In this document: positions 45,668 through 56,800 of the stretch, piece by piece
How positions within the stretch are numbered: the first letter of the stretch is position 1
Layout of the letters: each line of letters opens with the position of its first letter
Source of the DNA: Aradus depressus
Taxonomy: Eukaryota > Arthropoda > Insecta > Hemiptera > Aradidae
Direction: 5' to 3'
Assembly: GCA_963662175.1 (NCBI GenBank)
Contig: OY759216.1
Span: 45,587,087-45,651,086, forward strand
Length of the DNA stretch: 64,000 nucleotides
Position numbers and translations under genes: made by a program
Notes under the pieces: generated by a model
Seen by the model: only the letters and a program-made list of their open reading frames with translations
Told to the model about the DNA's origin: nothing
The model's database searches: none

Positions 45668-48600
45668 TTAGGTTTGAATTGAGTAATGTCCGTGAGCTAA
45701 GGTATGAATGCCATCAGATAAAACTACTCTTTTATCATCTTCCGACGACAACGCCTTCTTATTAATTCTAACACTGAACAACTCATGTTTTTTTGACTGA
45801 ATCATTCTCATGTCTGTATATACTATTTTTCCCTCAAAAAGTGAATTCTCAAAATCTTGCAACGATATATTTTTTTCAACGGCTGCTTTTTTAATACCTT
45901 TAATACATTTTTTAATTTTTTTATTTATATCCATAGCATAGATCTTCGGTTTAAGTCCTACGAATTTATTAATGATAACACCATTAGTCTCGTCTTTGAA
46001 CTTGCCAAGCATTTTTTTATTTAAAATAGAATAGCACGGATGCTCTTTGGGGAAGTCTGACGTATCGAAATAATGCTCCATCGCTTTCATGTCCTGATAC
46101 CAGTCGGGTGTATTAATTAAATAAACTAAACTGTCCGTATCTGTGTACATTAATTTTAGAGTATTAGGATTATATTTTTTCATCATTACATTATAGTGAA
46201 AATTATACATCACAGTTTTGGACAAATCTAAAATCGACATGCCTACATATATAGGCTTATTAAATAATAATTTTGTTTTACTCATAGTTACAGATACCAA
46301 ATTCTCGTGATAAATTATCCTGTCTAAAAAGTTAGCTTTGGCGATGAGTTTCATTAATTTTTTAGAGTCTGTAACTAGCATCATGTTCATACGGTTTCTT
46401 ATGTTCTCCATTGTTTTGCCGAAAACAGCGTTATTCAAAAGTTTGTAAAAATCTTTTTCAAAATCATTTTTCGCTTTTTTACGAAGCTCAGTATTACAAT
46501 CAATGTATGACTGTAACCAACAAGACTGTCGAAATTGTATCGCCCTATGAATTTTTTTGACTTTTAACCCATGTTTAATCGCTTGCTTCAAGTTGACGTA
46601 ATGCACAACATATCGCTCACGAGGATTGAAATGAGCAACTAATTTGTTTACTTTCCCGCCTGGAAGGCTCATTGTCTCAGGTAAAAATGGTAAATCGTTA
46701 TGAGCTGTGTGTAACTCGGAGGGATAGACTACGTCAACCTCCAGAATACATCCTAATTCTCCATCATCGTCCATGTTTTCAATATCTATGCTTTCAGGGT
46801 CTTTCACCCATTCAAAACCCCCATAAGGTAGAGGTCTACTCATAGCATGCCCATAAAGATTATTAGCATCTAAATAGGCAATATATGAGGACTCTTTTTC
46901 GGGATCATATTCGGGCATATAACTATTATTAGCACTCGCATACCGGTGGGATACTTGACATAAACCTCCCCTGATCCCCCGCTCAAAGAATAATATCATG
47001 TCATAATCCCTTAATTGTTCCAATTTCACCTTAGTATGCTTCAACATCGCATCCCATGTCATCCCAGGAGCAGTGAAATAATGTGCGGGGTCCACCTTAT
47101 GACTATTAAGCATAACATCTCGAAAATTCTGAAAAATATCCGCGAGGATGAGTACATCCGTTTTTAAATAGATGTCGCTGTATTCTCCAAGGGTCGAGCA
47201 CTTGAACATATCCCAAACACGTAGCCCACGCTTATAGTCCTCTTCACTTAACGGGGCATCAGTCAAAGTATTATAAAATTTTTCCCGGGGAGGTAAACAT
47301 TTCTCGTCTAGTTTTTCCCAAGCGTCAACATAATCGTAACAGAAAACCCCTTTTTTGGTCACAAGGGGAAGCTGATCCTCAGTAAAGTATTTTGAGGTTT
47401 CCCTAAAGGCTGTTTTCGGAAGCACGCTAGCCATATAGTCAAGACTACGACTTAAAAAGCGATAAGAGTCGATAAATCGAAGCTTAACACCGTGCACATG
47501 CTTAGTGAAGCTTATGTATTTCTCCTCGGTATTGGGAATCACATCAACCCGCTCTGAATCTTTACCCAGCTCCATAACTATAATGTTTGCATCATAATTC
47601 GATAGATTATGAAAAATTACAGGTATATATGAGGGAGTTTTACACCGTAGGTTGCAGCTATTACAGGCTGCTCCTCTATATTTTCCGGTCAAATGATCAT
47701 GATCCTTTACTTTAGGATTAATCTCAGAGAAACTCGCTTCACAAAGATAACAATTTTGATCATTTTCCCACTTCATCTCCTCAGCTTTTGTTATAATGAT
47801 AGGGGTATTTTTTTTATAAATTTCTGAAATTTTATAAGCTAATGAATCGATGTACTTGATAAAGTGAGCACCCGCATCTTCACATCTATAAATATATGGA
47901 GGTATATTCATAGGAATATCGGATACTACATGCACGCAAAAAGACATGGGTACATGTCGCTGATAAGGAACAGTCGCCTTTGATGTATCTTCGGGGAGAG
48001 GAGCCAACATGGTTTCGAAATCCGCATATATTACAAAAGGGAGTCGGAGTTGCCGTTCAACATTTTTGAATGCCAAAATGGGGTCTTTAGGGAGCTCTAT
48101 CCTAACAGGACTGTTTTTATCACAGTATATCTTATGCTCCCTCAGTTTTTCCTCCCCCGACTTACCGTACTGATTGTCAAAATGCTGAAAGCATCGCTTA
48201 CAAATTACAATTTTGTTTTGGCGCTTAGTAATTTGTGACCGTACGAGACGCTCAAAATTTTTAATGTATATATAATGCTGCTTCTCCCCTTCTGTCAAAA
48301 GGAGTAAATCACGATGGTCAGTCTTTTCCTTTTCAACAACTTTAATAGGGTACACATCATTGTTTTCGTCTAACCCGAACACATTTATGGAAATATTGTT
48401 GGATTTTTCAAATTTCCTAATTTCATTGAGCGGAGTCGGGAAAGAAATGTCTGAAAAGTCATACCGATGCTGAACGCCAGTATATTTAGTCACACGCTGG
48501 GGTTTTTTTTCTACAAATTTAGATAAGATGGAATACATAAAACAGTGATGATCCTCGTTTTCAACATTAATACAAGCTTTCCTAGATTCAATGTTCTTTG

Positions 48601-49327
48601 GTAGAGGAACGTAGGTACTTCCACGAAGGGGTCGATATCTGTTTATTCGTAATCTCAATCCATCTACAGCAATAAGAAACCATCCGCTCTTCTTCATTTG
48701 CGCTTCCTCCATCTCCACAGTTAATCTCTTAAAAGATACATCTAAGTATTGGTCTATATCTGTATCCTTGAAGATAGGACGATTTTTAGTCTTGAAAGCT
48801 TTATCCGTTAGATCGCCTACGACATTTTCAAACAAGCACTCTACTAGGAAATTAACTTTTAAAGCCGAATGTATCTGAAGTTGTTCCAAGATTTTTTTCT
48901 TTAGACAATCGCGCACATCTTCCAAAAAGCATTCTAGGTCTCCGTATTTATTGGATCTTACAAAATAAGACTTCACTCTACCCTCGAAAGAAGTATCATA
49001 GAGAACCAGATTAGACTCATTAGGTACAAGTTTTAATAAAGTTTTCTTAAGAGGTTCATTCTTGGGTTTTTTCATAACCGGGGCATCATTACACACAGAC
49101 TCATGTCGACTACCATTAAACCTATTGGAAAATTCATGTCTACAGTGTTTACACTTATAGACCGATCCACAACTAAGTTCATGACGTTTTAGGTTACATG
49201 ATTTAGTGAAACTTGACTTACAATGCTTACACACAAAACTAGGTTTAACACCATGATTTAAAGCCATATGCATGTCAAAGTCACTTTTCAATGACAGTTC
49301 ATCACTACAATAATTGCACTTATACAT
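45668..49327 (-). CDS. Polinton-type family B DNA polymerase (left copy)
   Basis: This 1219-aa protein is identical to the right copy at 53820-57479; domain details are given there. The single uninterrupted frame holds all exonuclease and polymerase motifs, so this copy appears intact. It is transcribed from near the centre towards the left end of the element. Upstream (higher coordinates) lie the same TATA/initiator modules, iterons and 123-bp repeats as in the other arm; downstream lie the tRNA-like sequence and the terminus. Two identical complete copies of a large gene in one element imply very recent duplication or continuing homogenisation. The only antisense frame is a 62-codon shadow. 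Confidence 0.93.
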   Translation of the reverse strand: MYKCNYCSDELSLKSDFDMHMALNHGVKPSFVCKHCKSSFTKSCNLKRHELSCGSVYKCKHCRHEFSNRFNGSRHESVCNDAPVMKKPKNEPLKKTLLKLVPNESNLVLYDTSFEGRVKSYFVRSNKYGDLECFLEDVRDCLKKKILEQLQIHSALKVNFLVECLFENVVGDLTDKAFKTKNRPIFKDTDIDQYLDVSFKRLTVEMEEAQMKKSGWFLIAVDGLRLRINRYRPLRGSTYVPLPKNIESRKACINVENEDHHCFMYSILSKFVEKKPQRVTKYTGVQHRYDFSDISFPTPLNEIRKFEKSNNISINVFGLDENNDVYPIKVVEKEKTDHRDLLLLTEGEKQHYIYIKNFERLVRSQITKRQNKIVICKRCFQHFDNQYGKSGEEKLREHKIYCDKNSPVRIELPKDPILAFKNVERQLRLPFVIYADFETMLAPLPEDTSKATVPYQRHVPMSFCVHVVSDIPMNIPPYIYRCEDAGAHFIKYIDSLAYKISEIYKKNTPIIITKAEEMKWENDQNCYLCEASFSEINPKVKDHDHLTGKYRGAACNSCNLRCKTPSYIPVIFHNLSNYDANIIVMELGKDSERVDVIPNTEEKYISFTKHVHGVKLRFIDSYRFLSRSLDYMASVLPKTAFRETSKYFTEDQLPLVTKKGVFCYDYVDAWEKLDEKCLPPREKFYNTLTDAPLSEEDYKRGLRVWDMFKCSTLGEYSDIYLKTDVLILADIFQNFRDVMLNSHKVDPAHYFTAPGMTWDAMLKHTKVKLEQLRDYDMILFFERGIRGGLCQVSHRYASANNSYMPEYDPEKESSYIAYLDANNLYGHAMSRPLPYGGFEWVKDPESIDIENMDDDGELGCILEVDVVYPSELHTAHNDLPFLPETMSLPGGKVNKLVAHFNPRERYVVHYVNLKQAIKHGLKVKKIHRAIQFRQSCWLQSYIDCNTELRKKAKNDFEKDFYKLLNNAVFGKTMENIRNRMNMMLVTDSKKLMKLIAKANFLDRIIYHENLVSVTMSKTKLLFNKPIYVGMSILDLSKTVMYNFHYNVMMKKYNPNTLKLMYTDTDSLVYLINTPDWYQDMKAMEHYFDTSDFPKEHPCYSILNKKMLGKFKDETNGVIINKFVGLKPKIYAMDINKKIKKCIKGIKKAAVEKNISLQDFENSLFEGKIVYTDMRMIQSKKHELFSVRINKKALSSEDDKRVVLSDGIHTLAHGHYSIQT

Positions 49328-49362
49328 GATGATTCAGTACTTATCCCAAGATAACCGAATGT

Positions 49363-49638
49363 TTAAAGTACAGTTCACCTTCGCAGATCTCAACGATGTT
49401 GACACCTCAAAGACTCAATCAAGACTGAATAAACTGATCACACAGACTATTTATATAGAATAGAGGAACCGATCACACCTGAAGGGAGCCGATGATAACC
49501 GAAACACAGTTCACTTTCACAGATCTCAGCGATGTTAACACCTCAAAGACTCAATGAAGTCTGAAAGAAAACTGATCACGCAGACTATTTATATAGGATC
49601 GAGGACCCCAATACACCTGAAGGGAGCCGATGATAACC
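49363..49638 (-). promoter_or_regulatory. Duplicated promoter module, left arm
   Basis: Mirror of 53509-53784, with TATAAATA boxes at 49586-49593 and 49448-49455 on the minus strand. Details are given at the right copy. Confidence 0.65.
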
Positions 49639-49698
49639 GAGCGTACCCGATGATAACCGAGCGTACCCGATGATAGCCGAGCGTACCCGATGATAGCC
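49627..49698 (-). repeat. 20-bp iterons, left arm
   Basis: Mirror of 53449-53520: on the plus strand GCGTACCCGATGATAACCGA is repeated about 3.5 times, two units reading ATAACC and two ATAGCC. Confidence 0.85.
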
Positions 49699-50267
49699 TA
49701 ACCAAACGATCGTTGACACTTTTGATCGTGACACACAAATTTAAAATTTAACTATATAAAACACGTAAGCAAACCACGAATGAAACAAATTTGAAATATA
49801 ACTATATAAACAATAAACGAAACAAATTCAAGAACACAATGAACGAAACTAATTAATTTACATAGATAATAACAGAACTAAAGAGAAAACAAAAATATAT
49901 ATAACACTCAAAAATATAATTAAGAGACAATCAAATAATTGCACTAAGTACTTACTGTAACAGCAAACTAGTAGGTAGATCTCTTCAATAGCACTGAAGA
50001 ATGAGCTTCCCCAGAGGGAGCTGCTCCTTATATAGACCGACTCTACGCATGCGCAGTAATCGATAAAAAGAGGGAGGGGGGACTGCAGGTCTCGACATGT
50101 TTCAACATGCAGGTGCCTGTTCAGGGTCACGAGACAAATAATCCCCAAATATCTCGACATGTTTGAACATGTAAACAACGACTTAATCCCTACAGATACG
50201 AAGGTCATTTCTAAACCATAGTAGATGTTGAAAAAATAAATAAAAAACAAGAATTCACAAAAAACAC

Positions 50268-50660
50268 CAAAGGACAGCGTGCTCGGAATTGAAGATGAAT
50301 ATTTTTTCGCACATATTACTCCAATCGGACAACATACTCAATATGACGAGCTTTGAATTATATTTTTAAATGCAATACCATTCAAGGCACCGAAGGACGG
50401 CATGCTCGGAATTGAAGATGAATATTTTTTCGCACATATTACTCCAATCGGACAACATACTCAATATGACGAGCTTTGAATTATATTTTTAAATGCAATA
50501 CCATTCAAGGCACCGAAGGACGGTATGCTCGGAATTGAAGATAAATATTTTTTCGCACATATTACTCCAATCGGACAACATACTCAATATGACGAGCTTT
50601 GAATTATATTTTTAAATGCAATACCATTCAAGGCACCGAAGGACGGCATGCTCAAAAGTG
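50268..50660 (-). repeat. 123-bp tandem repeats, left arm
   Basis: Mirror of 52487-52879. Three units plus a partial start at about 50268, 50391, 50514 and 50637. Confidence 0.9.
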
Positions 50661-50870
50661 TAGGTAGGCGATTTTTCCATCATAATACTCCAGTTTAAAA
50701 TAATACTGAATACAATGATGATGATGATGATGCTAGGACATGATAAGGTAGGCTACACGAATGCAGGGTTCGACATGCTAGATCACGCAAGTGCCTGTTC
50801 AAAATCACGAAATCAGTCTTAAAAAATAATAAAAATAAAAAATAACTGAATAAAACACGCAAAATTTACG

Positions 50871-52277
50871 TAGTTATAACGATATCGCTATATTTTTAAC
50901 GATATCGCTATATTTATAACGATATCGTTATAACTACAGTAATATCGTTATAAATATAGCGATATCGTTATATTTATAACGATATTACTGTAGTTATAAC
51001 GATATCGTTATAAATATAGCGATATCGTTATAACTACTGTGATATCGTTATAAATATAGCGATATCGTTATAACTACAGTAATATCGTTATAAATATAGC
51101 GATATCGTTATAACTACAGTAATATTGTTATAAATATAGCGATATCGTTATAACTACTGTGATATCGTTATAAATATAGCGATATCGTTATAACTACAGT
51201 AATAACGTTATAAATATAGCGATATCGTTATAACTACAGTAATATCGTTATAAATATAGCGATATCGTTATAACTACTGTGATATCGTTATAATTATAGC
51301 GATATCGTTATAACTACAGTAATATCGTTATAAATATAGCGATATCGTTATAACTACTGTGATATCGTTATAAATATAGCGATATCGTTATAACTACTGT
51401 GATATTGTTATAAATATAGCGATATCGTTATAACTACTGTGATATTGTTATAAATACAGCGATATCACAGTAGTTATAACGATATCGTTATAAATATAGC
51501 GATATCGTTATAACTACAGTAATTTCGTTATAAATATAGCGATATCGTTATAACTACTATGATATCGTTATAAATATAGCGATATCGTTATAACTACTGT
51601 GATATCGTTATAAATATAGCGATATCGTTATAACTACAGTAATATCGTTACAAATATAGCGATATCGTTATAACTACTGTGATATCGTTATAAATATAGC
51701 GATATCGTTATAACTACAGTAATTTCGTTATAAATATAGCGATATCGTTATAACTACTGTGATATCGTTATAAATATAGCGATATCGTTATAACTACAGT
51801 AATTTCGTTATAAATATAGCGATATCGTTATAACTACTGTGATATCGTTATAAATATAGCGATATCGTTATAACTACAGTAATTTCGTTATAAATATAGC
51901 GATATCGTTATAACTACTATGATATCGTTATAAATATAGCGATATCGTTATAACTACTGTGATATCGTTATAAATATAGCGATATCGTTATAACTACAGT
52001 AATATCGTTACAAATATAGCGATATCGTTATAACTACTGAGATATCGTTATAAATATAGCGATATCGTTATAACTACAGTAATTTCGTTATAAATATAGC
52101 GATATCGTTATAACTACTGTGATATCGTTATAAATATAGCAATATCGTTATAACTACAGTAATATCGTTATAAATATAGCGATATCGTTATAACTACAGT
52201 AATATCGTTATAAATATAGCGATATCGTTATAACTACAGTAATATCGTTATAAATATAGCGATATCGTTATAACTAC
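50871..52277. repeat. Central satellite, 40-bp units rich in palindromes
   Basis: About 34 units of 40 bp alternate GATATCGTTATAACTAC(A/T)GT with (G/A)ATATCGTTATAAATATAGC. Each half contains GATATC and TTATAA palindromes; the combination TATAACGATATCGTTATA is a perfect palindrome. Most units read one way from about 51000 to 52277, while the first 130 bp at the left read partly the other way. So the core is not the mirror image of itself, unlike the arms. Units differ by a few substitutions (for example AATTTCG, GATATTG). It could be a replication or recombination centre; no coding capacity. Confidence 0.93.
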
Positions 52278-52334
52278 GTAAATTTTGCGTGTTTTATTCA
52301 GTTATTTTTTATTTTTATTATTTTTTAAGACTGA

Positions 52335-53064
52335 TTTCGTGATTTTGAACAGGCACTTGCGTGATCTAACATGTCGAACCCTGCATTCGTGTAGCCTACC
52401 ATATCATGTCCTAGCATGATCATCATCATCATTGTATTCAGTATTATTTTAAACTGGAGTATTATGATGGAAAAATCGCCTACCTACACTTTTGAGCATG
52501 CCGTCCTTCGGTGCCTTGAATGGTATTGCATTTAAAAATATAATTCAAAGCTCGTCATATTGAGTATGTTGTCCGATTGGAGTAATATGTGCGAAAAAAT
52601 ATTTATCTTCAATTCCGAGCATACCGTCCTTCGGTGCCTTGAATGGTATTGCATTTAAAAATATAATTCAAAGCTCGTCATATTGAGTATGTTGTCCGAT
52701 TGGAGTAATATGTGCGAAAAAATATTCATCTTCAATTCCGAGCATGCCGTCCTTCGGTGCCTTGAATGGTATTGCATTTAAAAATATAATTCAAAGCTCG
52801 TCATATTGAGTATGTTGTCCGATTGGAGTAATATGTGCGAAAAAATATTCATCTTCAATTCCGAGCACGCTGTCCTTTGGTGTTTTTTGTGAATTCTTGT
52901 TTTTTATTTATTTTTTCAACATCTACTATGGTTTAGAAATGACCTTCGTATCTGTAGGGATTAAGTCGTTGTTTACATGTTCAAACATGTCGAGATATTT
53001 GGGGATTATTTGTCTCGTGACCCTGAACAGGCACCTGCATGTTGAAACATGTCGAGACCTGCAG
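52335..53064 (+). repeat. Separated direct repeat of about 52 bp
   Basis: 52335-52386 and about 53012-53064 share CGTGA, then TGAACAGGCAC(T/C)TGC, then ACATGTCGA and CCTGCA at the same spacing. The second copy is also near a palindromic pair of ACATGTT/AACATGT motifs at 52975-53055. These may be protein-binding sites. Mirrored in the left arm. Confidence 0.65.
52487..52879 (+). repeat. 123-bp tandem repeats, right arm
   Basis: Each unit contains GAGCATGCCGTCCTTCGGTG, then TGAATGGTATTGCATTT, CTCGTCATATTGAGTATG, TTGTCCGATTGGAGTAATAT and AAAAAATATTCATCTTCAAT. Three full units plus a partial one are present. Variants between units are rare and are the same in both arms. No open frame spans them. 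Confidence 0.9.
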
Positions 53065-53112
53065 TCCCCCCTCCCTCTTTTTATCGATTACTGCGCATGC
53101 GTAGAGTCGGTC

Positions 53113-53199
53113 TATATAAGGAGCAGCTCCCTCTGGGGAAGCTCATTCTTCAGTGCTATTGAAGAGATCTACCTACTAGTTTGCTGTTACAGTAAGTAC
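53113..53199 (+). promoter_or_regulatory. Distal TATA/initiator and candidate splice donor
   Basis: TATATAAG at 53113 is followed about 30 bp later by TCATTC (53143-53148), a match to the arthropod initiator TCAKTY. A 5' splice site-like ACA/GTAAGTAC sits at 53191-53199. This could start a leader exon spliced to one of the pyrimidine-rich AG sites near 53586 or 53722. Mirrored in the left arm. Confidence 0.5.
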
Positions 53200-53448
53200 T
53201 TAGTGCAATTATTTGATTGTCTCTTAATTATATTTTTGAGTGTTATATATATTTTTGTTTTCTCTTTAGTTCTGTTATTATCTATGTAAATTAATTAGTT
53301 TCGTTCATTGTGTTCTTGAATTTGTTTCGTTTATTGTTTATATAGTTATATTTCAAATTTGTTTCATTCGTGGTTTGCTTACGTGTTTTATATAGTTAAA
53401 TTTTAAATTTGTGTGTCACGATCAAAAGTGTCAACGATCGTTTGGTTA

Positions 53449-53520
53449 GGCTATCATCGGGTACGCTCGGCTATCATCGGGTACGCTCGGTTATCATCGG
53501 GTACGCTCGGTTATCATCGG
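53449..53520 (+). repeat. 20-bp iterons upstream of PolB
   Basis: GGCTATCATCGGGTACGCTC starts at 53449, 53469, 53489 and 53509, the later units reading GGTTATC and the last diverging after ATCATCGG. The core GGTTATCATCGG recurs at 53647. This array probably binds a regulator. Confidence 0.85.
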
Positions 53521-53784
53521 CTCCCTTCAGGTGTATTGGGGTCCTCGATCCTATATAAATAGTCTGCGTGATCAGTTTTCTTTCAGACTTCATTGAGTCT
53601 TTGAGGTGTTAACATCGCTGAGATCTGTGAAAGTGAACTGTGTTTCGGTTATCATCGGCTCCCTTCAGGTGTGATCGGTTCCTCTATTCTATATAAATAG
53701 TCTGTGTGATCAGTTTATTCAGTCTTGATTGAGTCTTTGAGGTGTCAACATCGTTGAGATCTGCGAAGGTGAACTGTACTTTAA
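53509..53784 (+). promoter_or_regulatory. Duplicated 138-bp promoter module
   Basis: Two tandem copies, each with GGTTATCATCGGCTCCCTTC, a TATATAAATAG box (TATAAATA at 53554-53561 and 53692-53699) and a TCAG-type initiator about 30 bp downstream (TTTCAGAC, A at 53585; TTCAGTCT, A at 53721). The proximal copy lies about 100 bp before the PolB ATG. TTTTCTTTCAG at 53576-53586 could equally be a splice acceptor. Confidence 0.65.
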
Positions 53785-53819
53785 ACATTCGGTTATCTTG
53801 GGATAAGTACTGAATCATC

Positions 53820-56800
53820 ATGTATAAGTGCAATTATTGTAGTGATGAACTGTCCTTGAAAAGTGACTTTGACATGCATATGGCTTTAAATCATGGTGTT
53901 AAACCTAGTTTTGTGTGTAAGCATTGTAAGTCAAGTTTCACTAAATCATGTAACCTAAAACGTCATGAACTTAGTTGTGGATCGGTCTATAAGTGTAAAC
54001 ACTGTAGACATGAATTTTCCAATAGGTTTAATGGTAGTCGACATGAGTCTGTGTGTAATGATGCCCCGGTTATGAAAAAACCCAAGAATGAACCTCTTAA
54101 GAAAACTTTATTAAAACTTGTACCTAATGAGTCTAATCTGGTTCTCTATGATACTTCTTTCGAGGGTAGAGTGAAGTCTTATTTTGTAAGATCCAATAAA
54201 TACGGAGACCTAGAATGCTTTTTGGAAGATGTGCGCGATTGTCTAAAGAAAAAAATCTTGGAACAACTTCAGATACATTCGGCTTTAAAAGTTAATTTCC
54301 TAGTAGAGTGCTTGTTTGAAAATGTCGTAGGCGATCTAACGGATAAAGCTTTCAAGACTAAAAATCGTCCTATCTTCAAGGATACAGATATAGACCAATA
54401 CTTAGATGTATCTTTTAAGAGATTAACTGTGGAGATGGAGGAAGCGCAAATGAAGAAGAGCGGATGGTTTCTTATTGCTGTAGATGGATTGAGATTACGA
54501 ATAAACAGATATCGACCCCTTCGTGGAAGTACCTACGTTCCTCTACCAAAGAACATTGAATCTAGGAAAGCTTGTATTAATGTTGAAAACGAGGATCATC
54601 ACTGTTTTATGTATTCCATCTTATCTAAATTTGTAGAAAAAAAACCCCAGCGTGTGACTAAATATACTGGCGTTCAGCATCGGTATGACTTTTCAGACAT
54701 TTCTTTCCCGACTCCGCTCAATGAAATTAGGAAATTTGAAAAATCCAACAATATTTCCATAAATGTGTTCGGGTTAGACGAAAACAATGATGTGTACCCT
54801 ATTAAAGTTGTTGAAAAGGAAAAGACTGACCATCGTGATTTACTCCTTTTGACAGAAGGGGAGAAGCAGCATTATATATACATTAAAAATTTTGAGCGTC
54901 TCGTACGGTCACAAATTACTAAGCGCCAAAACAAAATTGTAATTTGTAAGCGATGCTTTCAGCATTTTGACAATCAGTACGGTAAGTCGGGGGAGGAAAA
55001 ACTGAGGGAGCATAAGATATACTGTGATAAAAACAGTCCTGTTAGGATAGAGCTCCCTAAAGACCCCATTTTGGCATTCAAAAATGTTGAACGGCAACTC
55101 CGACTCCCTTTTGTAATATATGCGGATTTCGAAACCATGTTGGCTCCTCTCCCCGAAGATACATCAAAGGCGACTGTTCCTTATCAGCGACATGTACCCA
55201 TGTCTTTTTGCGTGCATGTAGTATCCGATATTCCTATGAATATACCTCCATATATTTATAGATGTGAAGATGCGGGTGCTCACTTTATCAAGTACATCGA
55301 TTCATTAGCTTATAAAATTTCAGAAATTTATAAAAAAAATACCCCTATCATTATAACAAAAGCTGAGGAGATGAAGTGGGAAAATGATCAAAATTGTTAT
55401 CTTTGTGAAGCGAGTTTCTCTGAGATTAATCCTAAAGTAAAGGATCATGATCATTTGACCGGAAAATATAGAGGAGCAGCCTGTAATAGCTGCAACCTAC
55501 GGTGTAAAACTCCCTCATATATACCTGTAATTTTTCATAATCTATCGAATTATGATGCAAACATTATAGTTATGGAGCTGGGTAAAGATTCAGAGCGGGT
55601 TGATGTGATTCCCAATACCGAGGAGAAATACATAAGCTTCACTAAGCATGTGCACGGTGTTAAGCTTCGATTTATCGACTCTTATCGCTTTTTAAGTCGT
55701 AGTCTTGACTATATGGCTAGCGTGCTTCCGAAAACAGCCTTTAGGGAAACCTCAAAATACTTTACTGAGGATCAGCTTCCCCTTGTGACCAAAAAAGGGG
55801 TTTTCTGTTACGATTATGTTGACGCTTGGGAAAAACTAGACGAGAAATGTTTACCTCCCCGGGAAAAATTTTATAATACTTTGACTGATGCCCCGTTAAG
55901 TGAAGAGGACTATAAGCGTGGGCTACGTGTTTGGGATATGTTCAAGTGCTCGACCCTTGGAGAATACAGCGACATCTATTTAAAAACGGATGTACTCATC
56001 CTCGCGGATATTTTTCAGAATTTTCGAGATGTTATGCTTAATAGTCATAAGGTGGACCCCGCACATTATTTCACTGCTCCTGGGATGACATGGGATGCGA
56101 TGTTGAAGCATACTAAGGTGAAATTGGAACAATTAAGGGATTATGACATGATATTATTCTTTGAGCGGGGGATCAGGGGAGGTTTATGTCAAGTATCCCA
56201 CCGGTATGCGAGTGCTAATAATAGTTATATGCCCGAATATGATCCCGAAAAAGAGTCCTCATATATTGCCTATTTAGATGCTAATAATCTTTATGGGCAT
56301 GCTATGAGTAGACCTCTACCTTATGGGGGTTTTGAATGGGTGAAAGACCCCGAAAGCATAGATATTGAAAACATGGACGATGATGGAGAATTAGGATGTA
56401 TTCTGGAGGTTGACGTAGTCTATCCCTCCGAGTTACACACAGCTCATAACGATTTACCATTTTTACCTGAGACAATGAGCCTTCCAGGCGGGAAAGTAAA
56501 CAAATTAGTTGCTCATTTCAATCCTCGTGAGCGATATGTTGTGCATTACGTCAACTTGAAGCAAGCGATTAAACATGGGTTAAAAGTCAAAAAAATTCAT
56601 AGGGCGATACAATTTCGACAGTCTTGTTGGTTACAGTCATACATTGATTGTAATACTGAGCTTCGTAAAAAAGCGAAAAATGATTTTGAAAAAGATTTTT
56701 ACAAACTTTTGAATAACGCTGTTTTCGGCAAAACAATGGAGAACATAAGAAACCGTATGAACATGATGCTAGTTACAGACTCTAAAAAATTAATGAAACT

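Larger units (their letters stand above)
44184..50895 (-). repeat. Left arm of the palindrome
   Basis: Every compared segment is the exact reverse complement of 52252-58963 about the axis at 51573.5, with no length difference. Only three mismatched pairs were found (50729/52418, 50746/52401, 50778/52369), all near the inner end. The PolB genes are identical at the protein level. Confidence 0.93.

Noticed and set aside
48050..48238. 62-codon frames antisense to PolB (also 54909-55097)
   Set aside because: They are shadows of the polymerase frame on the opposite strand with no independent support.
50871..52277. Central 40-bp array as a CRISPR array
   Set aside because: There are no unique spacers. 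The units are contiguous satellite repeats, and the context is eukaryotic.
52897..53289. 130-codon hydrophobic open frame in the right arm (mirror 49858-50250) as a membrane protein gene
   Set aside because: It overlaps a TATA box, initiator and splice-donor-like site for PolB, has biased T-rich composition and no recognisable domain. It is kept identical only because the arms are identical.
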